A stretch of 64,000 bases of DNA from assembly GCF_000498475.1 (NCBI RefSeq), contig NZ_AVBI01000024.1, positions 112,791 through 176,790 on the forward strand, written 5' to 3'. This stretch comes from Flavobacterium cauense R2A-7 (GTDB taxonomy: Bacteria; Bacteroidota; Bacteroidia; Flavobacteriales; Flavobacteriaceae). The translations under genes and the position numbers were made by a program. Under the pieces are notes generated by a model that worked only from the letters and a program-made list of their open reading frames with translations, searched no databases and had not been told where the DNA came from. Shown here piece by piece: positions 1 to 8,529 of this stretch. Position 1 is the stretch's first letter, and the number at the start of each line of letters is the position of its first letter.

Positions 1-422
1 ATGTTTTTGTAGATTCGGAAGACGAAAATCCATCTGCTGTCGGATTTAAAATCAAGCAGGAAATATTTAAAACCTTCGGGCATGAGGTTCCCGTAGTTGT
101 TATCGGTAAAGCGGATTTGGAAGCCTGTTTTAAGAACAACCATTATTTAAATGAATCCAATGCCGACAGTAAAAAATTATACGTGGCTTTTATTTCCAGA
201 GAATTGTCAGATGGCGCTTTGAACGATTTAAAAATCAGTCAGTTCAAACCCGACGAAGCTCGTATCGACAAGAGTCGGATTTACATCAAATACGCAGAAG
301 GCGCAGGAAAAACAAGGTTGGATCAGAAATACATCGAAAAAAAACTAAATGTAACGGCAACCATCAGAAACTGGAATACCGTTACAAATTTACTTTCCCT
401 GTTTGAAGAACGCAACGTCTAA
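1..422 (+). CDS. DUF1697 family protein, 5' truncated by window edge
   Basis: The open frame runs in from the left edge (first full codon at base 3) and ends with TAA at 420-422, so only the C-terminal part is present. The visible part starts VFVDSEDENP and ends FEERNV. The layout, with a short beta strand, a KIKQEIFKTFG helix, the VPVVV strand and a C-terminal RNWNTVTNLLSL segment, is typical of DUF1697 proteins of about 180 residues. Their function is unknown. The ATG at base 1 is out of frame and unrelated. Two hairpins follow the gene. The family call rests on the pattern of the C-terminal half only. Confidence 0.75.
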   Translation, partial: VFVDSEDENPSAVGFKIKQEIFKTFGHEVPVVVIGKADLEACFKNNHYLNESNADSKKLYVAFISRELSDGALNDLKISQFKPDEARIDKSRIYIKYAEGAGKTRLDQKYIEKKLNVTATIRNWNTVTNLLSLFEERNV

Positions 423-494
423 CAATTTGGTTTGATTTCCGAATTATTGTGTGTTTTTTATAAAAACAATCAAATACAGATCCAGCTCAGAATT

Positions 495-553
495 TGAATG
501 TTAGGAAAAATTTTACCTGACATTCTTAAATTGTTGTTTTTTACAACAATTTT
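495..553 (+). terminator. tandem hairpins after the DUF1697 gene
   Basis: Two hairpins lie back to back. Arms GAATGTTAGG and CCTGACATTC (495-524) pair with one mismatch. AAATTGTTG (528-536) and CAACAATTT (544-552) pair perfectly around a T-rich loop. The U tract after the second stem is short, so termination is inferred. The remainder of the 423-753 gap is AT-rich and shows only a weak promoter-like sequence near 686 (TAACTTGC). Confidence 0.45.
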
Positions 554-753
554 ACCGCTTTTTGTTAACTGTCTGTAAAATAATTGATTCACTCATTGTT
601 TGTTATATTTTTATAAATCAAAGGGTTTTTGTTATAAAAATATTAAATTATGGTGTTAAAGTTTATTTTTTTCAATTTGAATTGTTAACTTGCACAGAAA
701 TTAACCATTAAATAGTTACGTATAAAACAAAACTACTAAACCCCAATTTAATA

Positions 754-1998
754 ATGCAAGTTTTAGAAAAAATGAGTTCAGCAGAAGCAATTCAGTTAGA
801 AGACAAATTCGGTGCACACAATTACCATCCGCTGCCGGTTGTTTTAAGTAAAGGAGAAGGAGTATATGTGTGGGATGTCGAAGGGAAAAAATATTATGAT
901 TTTCTTTCGGCATATTCTGCTGTAAACCAAGGACATTGTCATCCGAAAATTGTTGGTGCGATGATGGAACAAGCTCAAACGCTTACGTTAACATCGCGTG
1001 CTTTTTATAATGATAAATTGGGTGTTTATGAACAGTTTGTTACCAGTTATTTTGGTTTTGATAAAGTACTTCCGATGAATACCGGTGCCGAAGCTGTGGA
1101 AACAGCTTTGAAATTGTGCCGTAAATGGGCGTATGAGAAAAAAGGAATCCATGAGAATGAAGCGCAGATTATTGTTTGTGAAAATAATTTCCACGGAAGA
1201 ACCACAACGATTATTTCGTTTTCAAACGATGAAAATGCCCGTAAGAACTTTGGTCCGTATACAGCAGGATTTATAAAAATAGCTTACGATGATCTTGATG
1301 CTTTGGAAAAAGCAATCAGTTCTTCCTCAAACATTGCGGGATTCTTAGTGGAGCCAATTCAAGGTGAAGCTGGAGTTTACGTACCTTCTGAAGGATATTT
1401 GGCGAAAGCAAAAGCATTGTGTGAAAAACATAATGTACTTTTTATTGCGGATGAGGTTCAAACCGGAATTGCACGTACCGGAAAATTATTAGCGGTTCAT
1501 CATGAAAATGTACAACCGGACATTTTGATTTTAGGAAAAGCCTTGTCAGGTGGTGTGTATCCGGTTTCAGCAGTATTGGCAAATGATGCTATTATGAATG
1601 TAATCAAACCGGGACAACACGGATCTACTTTTGGTGGAAACCCTATTGCGGCTGCAGTGGCTATCGCTGCTTTAGAAGTGGTAACAGATGAGAAATTAGC
1701 TGAAAATGCGGATAAATTAGGAAAGCTATTCCGTTCTGAGATTGGAAAATATATCGAAACATCCAATATTGCAACATTGGTACGCGGAAAAGGATTGCTT
1801 AATGCAATCGTAATTAATGATACAGAAGAAAGCGACACTGCTTGGAATATTTGTATGGCTTTGCGTGATAACGGATTATTGGCAAAACCAACCCACGGAA
1901 ACATTATTCGTTTTGCACCGCCTTTAGTAATGAATGAAGAGCAGTTGTTAGATTGTGTACGCATCATTACAATGACATTGAAGCAATTTGAAAAATAA
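754..1998 (+). CDS. rocD: Ornithine aminotransferase
   Basis: A PLP enzyme of 414 residues that converts ornithine and 2-oxoglutarate to glutamate 5-semialdehyde and glutamate, linking arginine and proline metabolism. The sequence shows the class III aminotransferase layout: an N-terminal [12 protein letters not shown] segment characteristic of OATs, [12 protein letters not shown] for cofactor phosphate binding, FIADEVQTG carrying the PLP-contacting Asp, and the Schiff-base lysine K262 in ILGKALSGG. Length is normal for the family. ATG at 754 is used; ATG at 772 (residue 7) is an alternative. There is no clear ribosome binding site, as is usual here. It is monocistronic and closed by a strong shared terminator. 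Confidence 0.95.
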   Translation: MQVLEKMSSAEAIQLEDKFGAHNYHPLPVVLSKGEGVYVWDVEGKKYYDFLSAYSAVNQGHCHPKIVGAMMEQAQTLTLTSRAFYNDKLGVYEQFVTSYFGFDKVLPMNTGAEAVETALKLCRKWAYEKKGIHENEAQIIVCENNFHGRTTTIISFSNDENARKNFGPYTAGFIKIAYDDLDALEKAISSSSNIAGFLVEPIQGEAGVYVPSEGYLAKAKALCEKHNVLFIADEVQTGIARTGKLLAVHHENVQPDILILGKALSGGVYPVSAVLANDAIMNVIKPGQHGSTFGGNPIAAAVAIAALEVVTDEKLAENADKLGKLFRSEIGKYIETSNIATLVRGKGLLNAIVINDTEESDTAWNICMALRDNGLLAKPTHGNIIRFAPPLVMNEEQLLDCVRIITMTLKQFEK

Positions 1999-2015
1999 GA
2001 ATCTATAGTTAATAA

Positions 2016-2054
2016 AAAAAGACCGTCTTGTTGGTAAAACAAGACGGTCTTTTT
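2016..2054. terminator. bidirectional terminator rocD / CCC-motif gene
   Basis: A perfect 17-bp stem (2016-2032 with 2038-2054) and a 5-base loop GGTAA. It is A-rich on the left and T-rich on the right, so it can stop transcription from both convergent genes. Confidence 0.9.
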
Positions 2055-2056
2055 AT

Positions 2057-2386
2057 TTATCGACCTTTCTGCATTTCTTCTAGCATCTGGATGTATTGCT
2101 CTTGCATTTCGTCATATTTTCCTGTCGCAACAAGATAAATCAGAATAAATACGAAAAGCGAACTGATAACCAGGCTGACAATGTTAATGATTTTCCATGT
2201 TTTTAAGGAACCGGGCAAGTAGTTTTCTGGATTTTCAGCCAGAAGTTTTTCGTCTTTATTGGCTAGGTAGATTCCTATTCCGGATAATAGAACCCCAACG
2301 ATTCCATTGGAACAACAACATCCTATATAGGAAAGTATTCCTAAAATCATTACGGCTTGTTGGTTTGGTAATTTTTGTTTCTCCAT
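2057..2386 (-). CDS. CCC motif membrane protein
   Basis: A 109-residue small membrane protein. The SYIGCCCSNGIVGVLLSG stretch gives the family its CCC name, followed by YLANKDEKLL. There are two hydrophobic segments (about 10-42 and 66-88) and a charged, probably cytoplasmic tail. The family is common in Bacteroidota and has no assigned role. It sits 24 bases after the DUF2752 gene on the same strand, a frequent pairing that suggests cotranscription. Its 3' end abuts the shared terminator with rocD. Confidence 0.85.
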   Translation of the reverse strand: MEKQKLPNQQAVMILGILSYIGCCCSNGIVGVLLSGIGIYLANKDEKLLAENPENYLPGSLKTWKIINIVSLVISSLFVFILIYLVATGKYDEMQEQYIQMLEEMQKGR

Positions 2387-2410
2387 GATTTGATAATTGG
2401 TTAACGATTG

Positions 2411-2689
2411 TTATAGGTAAAAATGTTTTATAAAATACGATACAACCATAATCACAGCATTAAGTATTCCTAAAGTGACTATCGGTTTATGGTAATTGCG
2501 GCTCTTGTCTATAAAACTAAGCCCTGTGATGAAAAGAAAAGGGAGTAAGGTGTAAATTGCCGGAAACATGTAAAACGCTTCTGTAAAATCGCCTTTACAA
2601 AGCAAAACAAAAGCGCGTTGTGTTCCGCAACCAAAACATTCGATCCCGAAAAGTTTTTTGCTCAAACAAGGGAGCATGTATTCTTCCAT
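2411..2689 (-). CDS. DUF2752 domain-containing membrane protein
   Basis: A 92-residue protein with the DUF2752 signature CPxCGxxR-like motif, here FGCGTQRA, and two transmembrane segments (about 37-58 and 68-86). Function is unknown. The start is the ATG at 2689; the frame extends two codons upstream only to a TTG. It is the first gene of a two-gene unit with the CCC-motif protein. Confidence 0.85.
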   Translation of the reverse strand: MEEYMLPCLSKKLFGIECFGCGTQRAFVLLCKGDFTEAFYMFPAIYTLLPFLFITGLSFIDKSRNYHKPIVTLGILNAVIMVVSYFIKHFYL

Positions 2690-2768
2690 ATACAAGTTTT
2701 TTCCTTCAGCAATGTAATAAAAAAAACAGATAGTTTTAAAATAATCGTAGTGCTATTTTAAAGTTTGT

Positions 2769-2776
2769 TATTTTTG
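2769..2776 (+). promoter_or_regulatory. -7 promoter box for the small membrane protein/Smr pair
   Basis: TATTTTTG, an exact match to the Bacteroidota TAnnTTTG -7 element, 18 bases before the ATG at 2795. No clear TTG -33 box is seen. Confidence 0.6.
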
Positions 2777-2794
2777 AAATCTTAATTTAAATCT

Positions 2795-2977
2795 ATGAAA
2801 ACAATTTACATCATACTTATTTTCGGACTCATGGGATGGGCGTTTTACGAGCAGACCAAACCGGTTCCAAATGTGTTTATTCAGGTGATAGGAGTGTTGG
2901 CTTTTTTCTTCTTAATGATGAAATTGATGTCTAAGGTTTCCAGTAATAATAAAGATAAAGAAGAGGAAGATGTTTAG
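2795..2977 (+). CDS. Small hypothetical membrane protein
   Basis: Sixty residues: a short N-terminal hydrophobic segment (3-18), a periplasmic-looking YEQTKPVPN turn, a second hydrophobic segment (28-43) and a highly charged tail KDKEEEDV. It overlaps the Smr gene by 8 bases and shares its promoter, so the two are translationally coupled. I do not recognise a family; small proteins of this shape before Smr genes occur in flavobacteria. Confidence 0.75.
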   Translation: MKTIYIILIFGLMGWAFYEQTKPVPNVFIQVIGVLAFFFLMMKLMSKVSSNNKDKEEEDV

Positions 2978-3524
2978 TATAGGAGATAAGGTTTTTGTTC
3001 TTGATGAAGACTTCAGTGGAGTAGTGGTTGGCTTCCAAAAAGACCAGATTTTAGTGGAAACGGAAGATGGATTCATGATGACATATTTTGTCAATGAATT
3101 AATTAAGGAGCAGAATTCCAATGATTTGAAATCATTTACTTCAAGTCAAAGTATAAATCAGGTTTTAAAAGAAAAAGAGTTGCCGGAAAAGCGTTCTTTT
3201 GTGAAAGAAAAGAAATCCCGTAAGGATGAATTCGTGTTGGAAGTCGATTTACACATAGAAAAACTAGTGCCTTCCAAACGCGGAATGTCCAATTACGATA
3301 TCTTAAATTTACAAATGGAAACGGCAAAACGCCAACTCGATTTTGCCATCAGAAACAGAATGCCAAAAGTGGTTTTTATCCACGGTGTGGGTGAAGGTGT
3401 TTTAAAAGCGGAATTGGATTTTCTGTTAGGGCGATATGAAGGAATTTCATTTCAGGATGCCAACTATCAGAAATACGGATTGGGTGCTACCGAAGTGTAC
3501 ATTAAACAAAATCCGAATCGATAA
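2970..3524 (+). CDS. Smr/MutS-C family protein
   Basis: A 184-residue protein. The N-terminus (1-45) is a beta-barrel-like FSIGDKVFVLDEDFSG segment seen in Bacteroidota Smr proteins. A charged linker follows, then a C-terminal Smr domain (about 90-182) with the signature VDLHIE motif and HGVGEGVL (the conserved HGxGxG). Smr domains nick or bind branched nucleic acids, or cleave RNA on stalled ribosomes; which applies here cannot be told. It converges with the downstream lipoprotein gene with only 5 bases between stop codons and no terminator hairpin. Confidence 0.85.
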   Translation: MFSIGDKVFVLDEDFSGVVVGFQKDQILVETEDGFMMTYFVNELIKEQNSNDLKSFTSSQSINQVLKEKELPEKRSFVKEKKSRKDEFVLEVDLHIEKLVPSKRGMSNYDILNLQMETAKRQLDFAIRNRMPKVVFIHGVGEGVLKAELDFLLGRYEGISFQDANYQKYGLGATEVYIKQNPNR

Positions 3525-3529
3525 AAAAA

Positions 3530-4051
3530 TTATAAAGTGGTGGTGTAAGTTCCGTAAAGGTATTCGTCAAAAACAAAAGAATCCTGTGCGCCTACAAATT
3601 GAATGTTGATGAATTTTATCTGATGATTGTATCCCGTAATGGTAACTTCTCCGGTAATTTCATCGGTTACGGTTCTCGCTGTGGTAATTATTTCGATGGA
3701 ACCGCCATTTGCTGCTGTCCATTCGTTTGAAACAGTTGGTGAAGCAGGAGGAACATCACTACAAATGCTGCTGCTTGAAACATTGTCACTGTATTTTCTG
3801 TACAAAACTCGGTTTGTAGATGAAATTGTTACGATTCTTGGGGCTCCGTCAGGCGTAATTTCATTGGGAAAATAAACTGCCGGGATATCCAACAACAACA
3901 TTTCTTCTTTATTAATTTTAAACAAAACTTCTTTATCGCTGCATTTCTGAATAGCAACGTTGTTAAAGTTGAAGGATTGCAAAACGATATCGCCATCATC
4001 GCAAGAGGATAAAAGCAGTGTACAAACCAATAATCCGAATAACTTTTTCAT
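3530..4051 (-). CDS. Hypothetical lipoprotein
   Basis: A 173-residue predicted lipoprotein. The N-terminus MKKLFGLLVCTLLLSSC is a lipoprotein signal peptide with lipobox LSSC, followed by DDGD, which suits surface or outer-membrane lipoproteins in this phylum. The mature part is beta-strand rich with no family I recognise. The frame extends upstream to an ATG at 4081, but a promoter box lies at 4070-4077, so the transcript begins after that codon and the start at 4051 must be used. Confidence 0.75.
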   Translation of the reverse strand: MKKLFGLLVCTLLLSSCDDGDIVLQSFNFNNVAIQKCSDKEVLFKINKEEMLLLDIPAVYFPNEITPDGAPRIVTISSTNRVLYRKYSDNVSSSSICSDVPPASPTVSNEWTAANGGSIEIITTARTVTDEITGEVTITGYNHQIKFINIQFVGAQDSFVFDEYLYGTYTTTL

Positions 4052-4069
4052 AAGCAGAATTGTTTGGGA

Positions 4070-4077
4070 CAAAAATA
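4070..4077 (-). promoter_or_regulatory. -7 promoter box for the lipoprotein gene
   Basis: TATTTTTG on the minus strand, 18 bases before the ATG at 4051. It lies inside the longer reading frame and therefore decides the start. Confidence 0.6.
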
Positions 4078-4133
4078 GCATTTTTAGATTGCAAAAGCCA
4101 ATAAAAGAAATACCGAAAATTCAGCAATATTGC

Positions 4134-4141
4134 TATATTTG
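4134..4141 (+). promoter_or_regulatory. -7 promoter box for the sugar transporter
   Basis: TATATTTG, exact TAnnTTTG match, 23 bases upstream of the ATG at 4165. Confidence 0.6.
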
Positions 4142-4164
4142 AAATCCAAATGAAAAAATAATTT

Positions 4165-5943
4165 ATGTCATCTAAACATCAAACCAATTATCCTGCACTT
4201 TATACGTTGATTACGGTCTTCTTTTTTTGGGGATTTATAGCTGCCGGAAACAGTATTTTTATTCCTTATTGTAAAATTAAATTCTCGCTGGATCAGTTTC
4301 AGTCGCAATTAGTTGATTTTGCGTTTTATACTGCTTACTATGTGGGCGCTTTACTGCTGTTCCTTTTCGGAACTTCAAAACAGAAGGATATTGTTGGAAG
4401 TTGGGGGTATAAAAAAAGCATCGTGTTCGGATTGCTTTTTTCTGCTTTGGGAGCCGGAGCGATGATTATAGCGGTTGAAGCAAATATTTACGCAGGAATG
4501 TTGGCCGGATTGTTTATCGTGGCTTTGGGCTTTTCACTTCAGCAAACTGCCGCAAATCCTTTTGCAATCTCATTGGGTAATCCGAAAACGGGCGCCGATC
4601 GCGTAAACCTTGGAGGTGGAATCAATTCTTTCGGAACAACAATAGGACCTTTGGTGGTTGGATTGGCTCTTTTCGGAACCACCGCATCGGTAACCGATGA
4701 GCAAATCAAAGGATTGCCGTTGGATAAGGCAATATTGCTTTATGTTTGTGTCGGATTATTATTCGTAGCTGCAGCGGCAATGTTTCGTTTTTCGAAAAAA
4801 GTTCCTGCCGGAATTTCCAATGAACCCATGGAAAAGGCAAATAAAGCGCTGCGTACCCTAGTAATTATGACCGGTTTGTTGGCGATTATGTTTACGCCGG
4901 TATTTAACAGTTATAAAAGTAAAGAAGCACTTCAGATAGCAGAGCTTGAAAATAGGATAGGTGTTATCAAAACCCAATTTTCCGGAAATGAATTAAGAGA
5001 TTTTTCCGGTGATGAGCTGAATAATTTAAGAGCAGAAATGGCTATTCATGAAGCTGAAATAAAAACGATAAAACCAGGTTTGGAACAATACAGAATGTAT
5101 TGGCTTTTGGGAGCACTTACAGTTGTTGTGGGAGGATTATTGTTTTCATACAAGGCCGCGCAGAAAAACAATGAGGGTTGGGGCGCAATGAAATATCCGC
5201 AATTGGTTTTGGGGATGTTGGCTATTTTTACTTATGTTGGTGTGGAAGTTGCTATCGGAAGTAATCTTACCGAATTATTGAAGCTGAAGGATTTTGGCGC
5301 TTTTAGTGTGTCAGACAGTGCTCCGTATATTTCGATGTATTGGGGAAGTCTTATGATTGGCCGTTGGGCGGGAGCTATCAGTGTTTTTCATTTGAATAAT
5401 TCTAAAAAAACCTTGGCTTTGATTATCATTCCATTAGTCGCTTTTGCTGTGATTATCGGTGTAAATACGCTGGCACAGAAGAACATGACGCCGTTATATT
5501 ATTACGTAGTGTGTATCTTATTGCAAATCGGAGCTTTCTTTATCAGTAAAGACAAACCGGCGCGCACGTTAACGGTTTTTTCGATTTTTGGAGTTCTGGC
5601 GATGCTAATTGGTTTGTTTTCAACAGGAACGGTAGCTATCTATGCATTTTTAGCGGGCGGATTGGCGTGCAGTATCATGTGGCCGGCAATTTTCAGTTTG
5701 TCCATTATCGGATTAGGGAAATACACCTCTCAAGGTTCGGCTTTCTTGGTCATGATGATTTTAGGCGGTGGAATTATTCCTCCAATTCAAGGAAAATTGT
5801 CTGATATCATCGGAATCCACCAATCTTATATTATTCCGGTGCTTTGTTTTGGTTATCTTTTGTTCTTTGCTGTAGCCGTGAAATCGATGCTTAAAAAACA
5901 AGGAATTGATGTGGATGAAATCGAAACCGATGGCGCACATTAA
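4165..5943 (+). CDS. FucP/GluP-like sugar MFS transporter with central insert
   Basis: A 592-residue proton-coupled sugar permease of the major facilitator FHS family (fucose/glucose/galactose porters). [16 protein letters not shown] in TM1, LQQTAANPF in TM4 and [12 protein letters not shown] in TM5 are hallmarks of this family. Usual length is about 430 residues. The extra length is a hydrophilic, charged, helical segment (about 250-312, [17 protein letters not shown] onward) flanked by additional hydrophobic segments, giving roughly 15-16 predicted membrane passes. It has its own promoter and ends in a hairpin. The substrate cannot be inferred from context. Confidence 0.85.
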   Translation: MSSKHQTNYPALYTLITVFFFWGFIAAGNSIFIPYCKIKFSLDQFQSQLVDFAFYTAYYVGALLLFLFGTSKQKDIVGSWGYKKSIVFGLLFSALGAGAMIIAVEANIYAGMLAGLFIVALGFSLQQTAANPFAISLGNPKTGADRVNLGGGINSFGTTIGPLVVGLALFGTTASVTDEQIKGLPLDKAILLYVCVGLLFVAAAAMFRFSKKVPAGISNEPMEKANKALRTLVIMTGLLAIMFTPVFNSYKSKEALQIAELENRIGVIKTQFSGNELRDFSGDELNNLRAEMAIHEAEIKTIKPGLEQYRMYWLLGALTVVVGGLLFSYKAAQKNNEGWGAMKYPQLVLGMLAIFTYVGVEVAIGSNLTELLKLKDFGAFSVSDSAPYISMYWGSLMIGRWAGAISVFHLNNSKKTLALIIIPLVAFAVIIGVNTLAQKNMTPLYYYVVCILLQIGAFFISKDKPARTLTVFSIFGVLAMLIGLFSTGTVAIYAFLAGGLACSIMWPAIFSLSIIGLGKYTSQGSAFLVMMILGGGIIPPIQGKLSDIIGIHQSYIIPVLCFGYLLFFAVAVKSMLKKQGIDVDEIETDGAH

Positions 5944-5967
5944 AGTCTTAATAAAATAATAATATCC

Positions 5968-6013
5968 AATTCGGAGCCGGGGAAATGCTTTACCTTTGCT
6001 CCGAATTTTTTTT
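5968..6013 (+). terminator. terminator of the sugar transporter gene
   Basis: Perfect 10-bp arms AATTCGGAGC (5968-5977) and GCTCCGAATT (5998-6007), followed by a T run to 6013. The 20-base loop contains the next gene's -7 box. Confidence 0.75.
5991..5998 (+). promoter_or_regulatory. -7 promoter box for the RarD-like gene
   Basis: TACCTTTG, exact TAnnTTTG match, 17 bases upstream of the ATG at 6016. It lies in the loop of the preceding terminator hairpin; the predicted leader is only about ten bases. Confidence 0.6.
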
Positions 6014-6015
6014 AT

Positions 6016-6948
6016 ATGCGAATCAATAAATACTATCTGGCGGCCTTTACAGCCTTTGTGATATGGGGTTTTTTCAGCCTGGCATTAAAACCCATACATC
6101 ATTATCCGTCGTTGGATATTTTGTTTTACCGGGTTTTTTTCAGTGTTGTGCTTATATCGGCAATTAATTTGTTTGTGAGACGCGGTATACTTTTAAAAGA
6201 CTGGAGTAACTATAAGTCAAAATCGAAATTCGACCGAAATAAAATCATCCGTGTTAATATCGGAGGTGGATTGTTGCTTACGGCCAATTGGTTTATTTTC
6301 ATTTACGTAATGAACCATATCAGCGTTAAAGCGGCTTCGTTTGCCTATTTGGTTTGTCCGATACTAACCACCGTTTTGGCCTTTATTATTCTGAAGGAAA
6401 AACTGAGTAAATGGCAGTGGGTTGCTGTAGGAATAAGTGTTTTGGGCTGTGGATTGCTTTCGTTTAATAATTTTGCCGATATTTTTTACAGTCTGATTGT
6501 GGCGTTAACCTATGCCATGTATCTGATTTCGCAACGCAAGAATACCGAAGTGGATAAATTCGTAGGATTGAACATTCAGATTTTAACGGCCGGAATTATT
6601 TTATTGCCTTTTTTTCCGGCATTCAGCGGACCCGTTCCGGCAGAAAGTTTGTTTTATATTTGCCTTGTTTTCATTGTGATTTTGTTTACCATACTTCCGC
6701 TGTTCCTGAATTTGTTTGCACTTAAAGGAGTAAATTCGTCTACGGTAGGAATCATGTTGTATATCAATCCTTTGATTAATTTCTTTTTAGCTGTTTTTTA
6801 TTATAAAGAAGAAGTGAATACCGTACAGTTGATATCCTATTCTCTAATTCTGATTTCCATTATTGTTTTCAATGAAAAGCTTATCTTTAACAGAAAATTG
6901 AACCCACAGAAAGTTACTGAATCCCATGAAGAAAATATACCTCGATAA
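6016..6948 (+). CDS. EamA family transporter, RarD-like
   Basis: A 310-residue inner-membrane permease of the drug/metabolite transporter superfamily with about ten membrane segments in two EamA halves. The N-terminus YYLAAFTAFVIWGFFSLALK and the SLDILFYRVFFS region are typical of the RarD subfamily. EAAxxY-like GINxxY logic is visible in GIMLYINPLINF of TM9-10. The substrate is unknown. The 3' end overlaps the cysteine desulfurase by 23 bases, so the two are cotranscribed. Confidence 0.85.
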   Translation: MRINKYYLAAFTAFVIWGFFSLALKPIHHYPSLDILFYRVFFSVVLISAINLFVRRGILLKDWSNYKSKSKFDRNKIIRVNIGGGLLLTANWFIFIYVMNHISVKAASFAYLVCPILTTVLAFIILKEKLSKWQWVAVGISVLGCGLLSFNNFADIFYSLIVALTYAMYLISQRKNTEVDKFVGLNIQILTAGIILLPFFPAFSGPVPAESLFYICLVFIVILFTILPLFLNLFALKGVNSSTVGIMLYINPLINFFLAVFYYKEEVNTVQLISYSLILISIIVFNEKLIFNRKLNPQKVTESHEENIPR

Positions 6949-8047
6949 CGCTTCAACTACTCCAATTCGCCCTGAAGTGATTCAGGAAATGACCAAGGTG
7001 CTTTCGGAAGATTTCGGAAATCCTTCTTCGACGCACAGTTTCGGACGAAGCGCTAAAGTACTGATCGAATCGGTGCGTAAATCCATTGCAAAACAGCTAA
7101 ATGCAACTGCATCTGAGATAATTTTCACTTCCTGCGGTACTGAAGCTAACAACTGGATTTTGCGTTCGGCGGTGAAAGACTTGAAAGTTAAACGTATTAT
7201 TACCAGTAAAATTGAGCATCATGCGGTGTTGCATACGGTGGAAATGCTGCAACACGAATTCGGAATTCAGGTAGACTTTGTAGCGATAAAACCAACCGGT
7301 GAAATCGATTTTACAGATTTGGTGGAATTACTTTCCGATACCAAAAAAACGTTGGTGAGTTTAATGCACGTGAACAACGAAATCGGTACGGTCTTGAATA
7401 TGGAAAAAGCGGTAAGGCTTTGTCAGGCACACAATGCGTTGTTTCACACTGATACGGTACAATCTGTCGGAAAAACAGAAATCGACCTGCAAAACTGTCC
7501 TGTAGACTTTCTCGTGGCGAGTGCACACAAATTTCACGGACCAAAAGGAGCAGGATTCGCCTATGTTAAAAAGAACAGCGGTTTGCAGCCTTTGTTTTTT
7601 GGCGGTGAACAGGAAAAAGGTTTCCGTGCCGGGACCGAAGCGGTACATCAGATTGTGGGAATGGCAAAAGCATTGGAATTAGCTTACGAGCATCTTGAGG
7701 AAGAAAGAAGTCATATTTCCGAATTGAAAAACTATATGATGGAACGTTTTGAAATCGAATTTCCGGAATGTAAGTTTAACGGAGAAGATACTTTTTATAA
7801 TATTTTGAATGTGAATTTACCGTTAGCAGAAGAAAAAACGGCTATGATTCTGTTCAATTTAGACATGAAAGGGATTGCAGTTTCCCGCGGAAGTGCCTGC
7901 CAAAGCGGAAGCGTAAAACCATCGCACGTTTTAGCCGAAATTCTGGATGATGAGGAATTGAAAAAACCGAGTTTGCGCATTTCGTTCAGCCATTACAATA
8001 CCAAAGAGGATGTTGATGCCTTATTGGATGCTTTAAAAACACTGTAA
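6926..8047 (+). CDS. Cysteine desulfurase (NifS/IscS family)
   Basis: A PLP enzyme of 373 residues releasing sulfur from cysteine as a persulfide for Fe-S cluster or thio-nucleoside synthesis. YLDNASTTP at the start, HHAVLHT, the Schiff-base lysine K202 in SAHKFHGPKG, FRAGTE and the sulfur-accepting cysteine C325 in SRGSACQSG are all present. That is the class I NifS/IscS pattern rather than SufS. It overlaps the RarD-like gene by 23 bases. No scaffold (IscU/NifU) gene is nearby, so it may serve as a general or tRNA-thiolation sulfur donor; this is inference. Confidence 0.93.
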   Translation: MKKIYLDNASTTPIRPEVIQEMTKVLSEDFGNPSSTHSFGRSAKVLIESVRKSIAKQLNATASEIIFTSCGTEANNWILRSAVKDLKVKRIITSKIEHHAVLHTVEMLQHEFGIQVDFVAIKPTGEIDFTDLVELLSDTKKTLVSLMHVNNEIGTVLNMEKAVRLCQAHNALFHTDTVQSVGKTEIDLQNCPVDFLVASAHKFHGPKGAGFAYVKKNSGLQPLFFGGEQEKGFRAGTEAVHQIVGMAKALELAYEHLEEERSHISELKNYMMERFEIEFPECKFNGEDTFYNILNVNLPLAEEKTAMILFNLDMKGIAVSRGSACQSGSVKPSHVLAEILDDEELKKPSLRISFSHYNTKEDVDALLDALKTL

Positions 8048-8068
8048 TACGTTTGTAGATCGTTGCTT

Positions 8069-8518
8069 TTAGACTCCGAATTGTCTTAAATGATGGTCAA
8101 GGTGTTTCCACTGAAAAACGGCCCATTCTTCGGGTGTGAATTTGCCAAAAAACGGGTGAGGGTAGGTCGTACATTGCGAAGGACCGCCTTCAAAAAATGA
8201 ATTGATTGATGCGATTACTTTTGATTTTTCAATTTCAAAATTGCTGTCTTCGGGGAAGATATAACTTTTGTCTGTTGGTGAATTTTTGCCAAACGGCTGT
8301 TCTCCAAGAACTTTAGGTTTCAGGAAGGAAGCGATGATTCGACCAATAAAAAGCATTTTCATATAATTTTTTCCCATTGCCGTTTCTGTAGATTTGTTGC
8401 AATGCGCCAGCATTTGTGCCACGTTCATTTTTCCCCATTTTCGTTGGGATTCGGGCGTTAATTTTTCAATACGCTCTAAAATTTCGGAAACATCAGAGGA
8501 GTTGAATAAGCTTTTCAT
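8069..8518 (-). CDS. DUF1569 domain-containing protein (DinB-like fold)
   Basis: A 149-residue protein with the DUF1569 pattern: RIEKLTPESQRKWGKM, MLAHCNKSTETAMG, and near the C-terminus HPFFGKFTPEEW followed by KHLDHHLRQFG. The three conserved His positions suggest a DinB-type metal-binding four-helix bundle. Function is unknown. The ATG at 8518 is used; one codon upstream is a TTG. It starts 11 bases after the MlaD stop codon and is probably the last gene of the Mla operon. Confidence 0.85.
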   Translation of the reverse strand: MKSLFNSSDVSEILERIEKLTPESQRKWGKMNVAQMLAHCNKSTETAMGKNYMKMLFIGRIIASFLKPKVLGEQPFGKNSPTDKSYIFPEDSNFEIEKSKVIASINSFFEGGPSQCTTYPHPFFGKFTPEEWAVFQWKHLDHHLRQFGV

Positions 8519-8529
8519 CAAAATACGTA

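Noticed and set aside
1500..2042. A 180-codon minus-strand frame opposite rocD
   Set aside because: It is fully antisense to conserved aminotransferase sequence and runs through the terminator.
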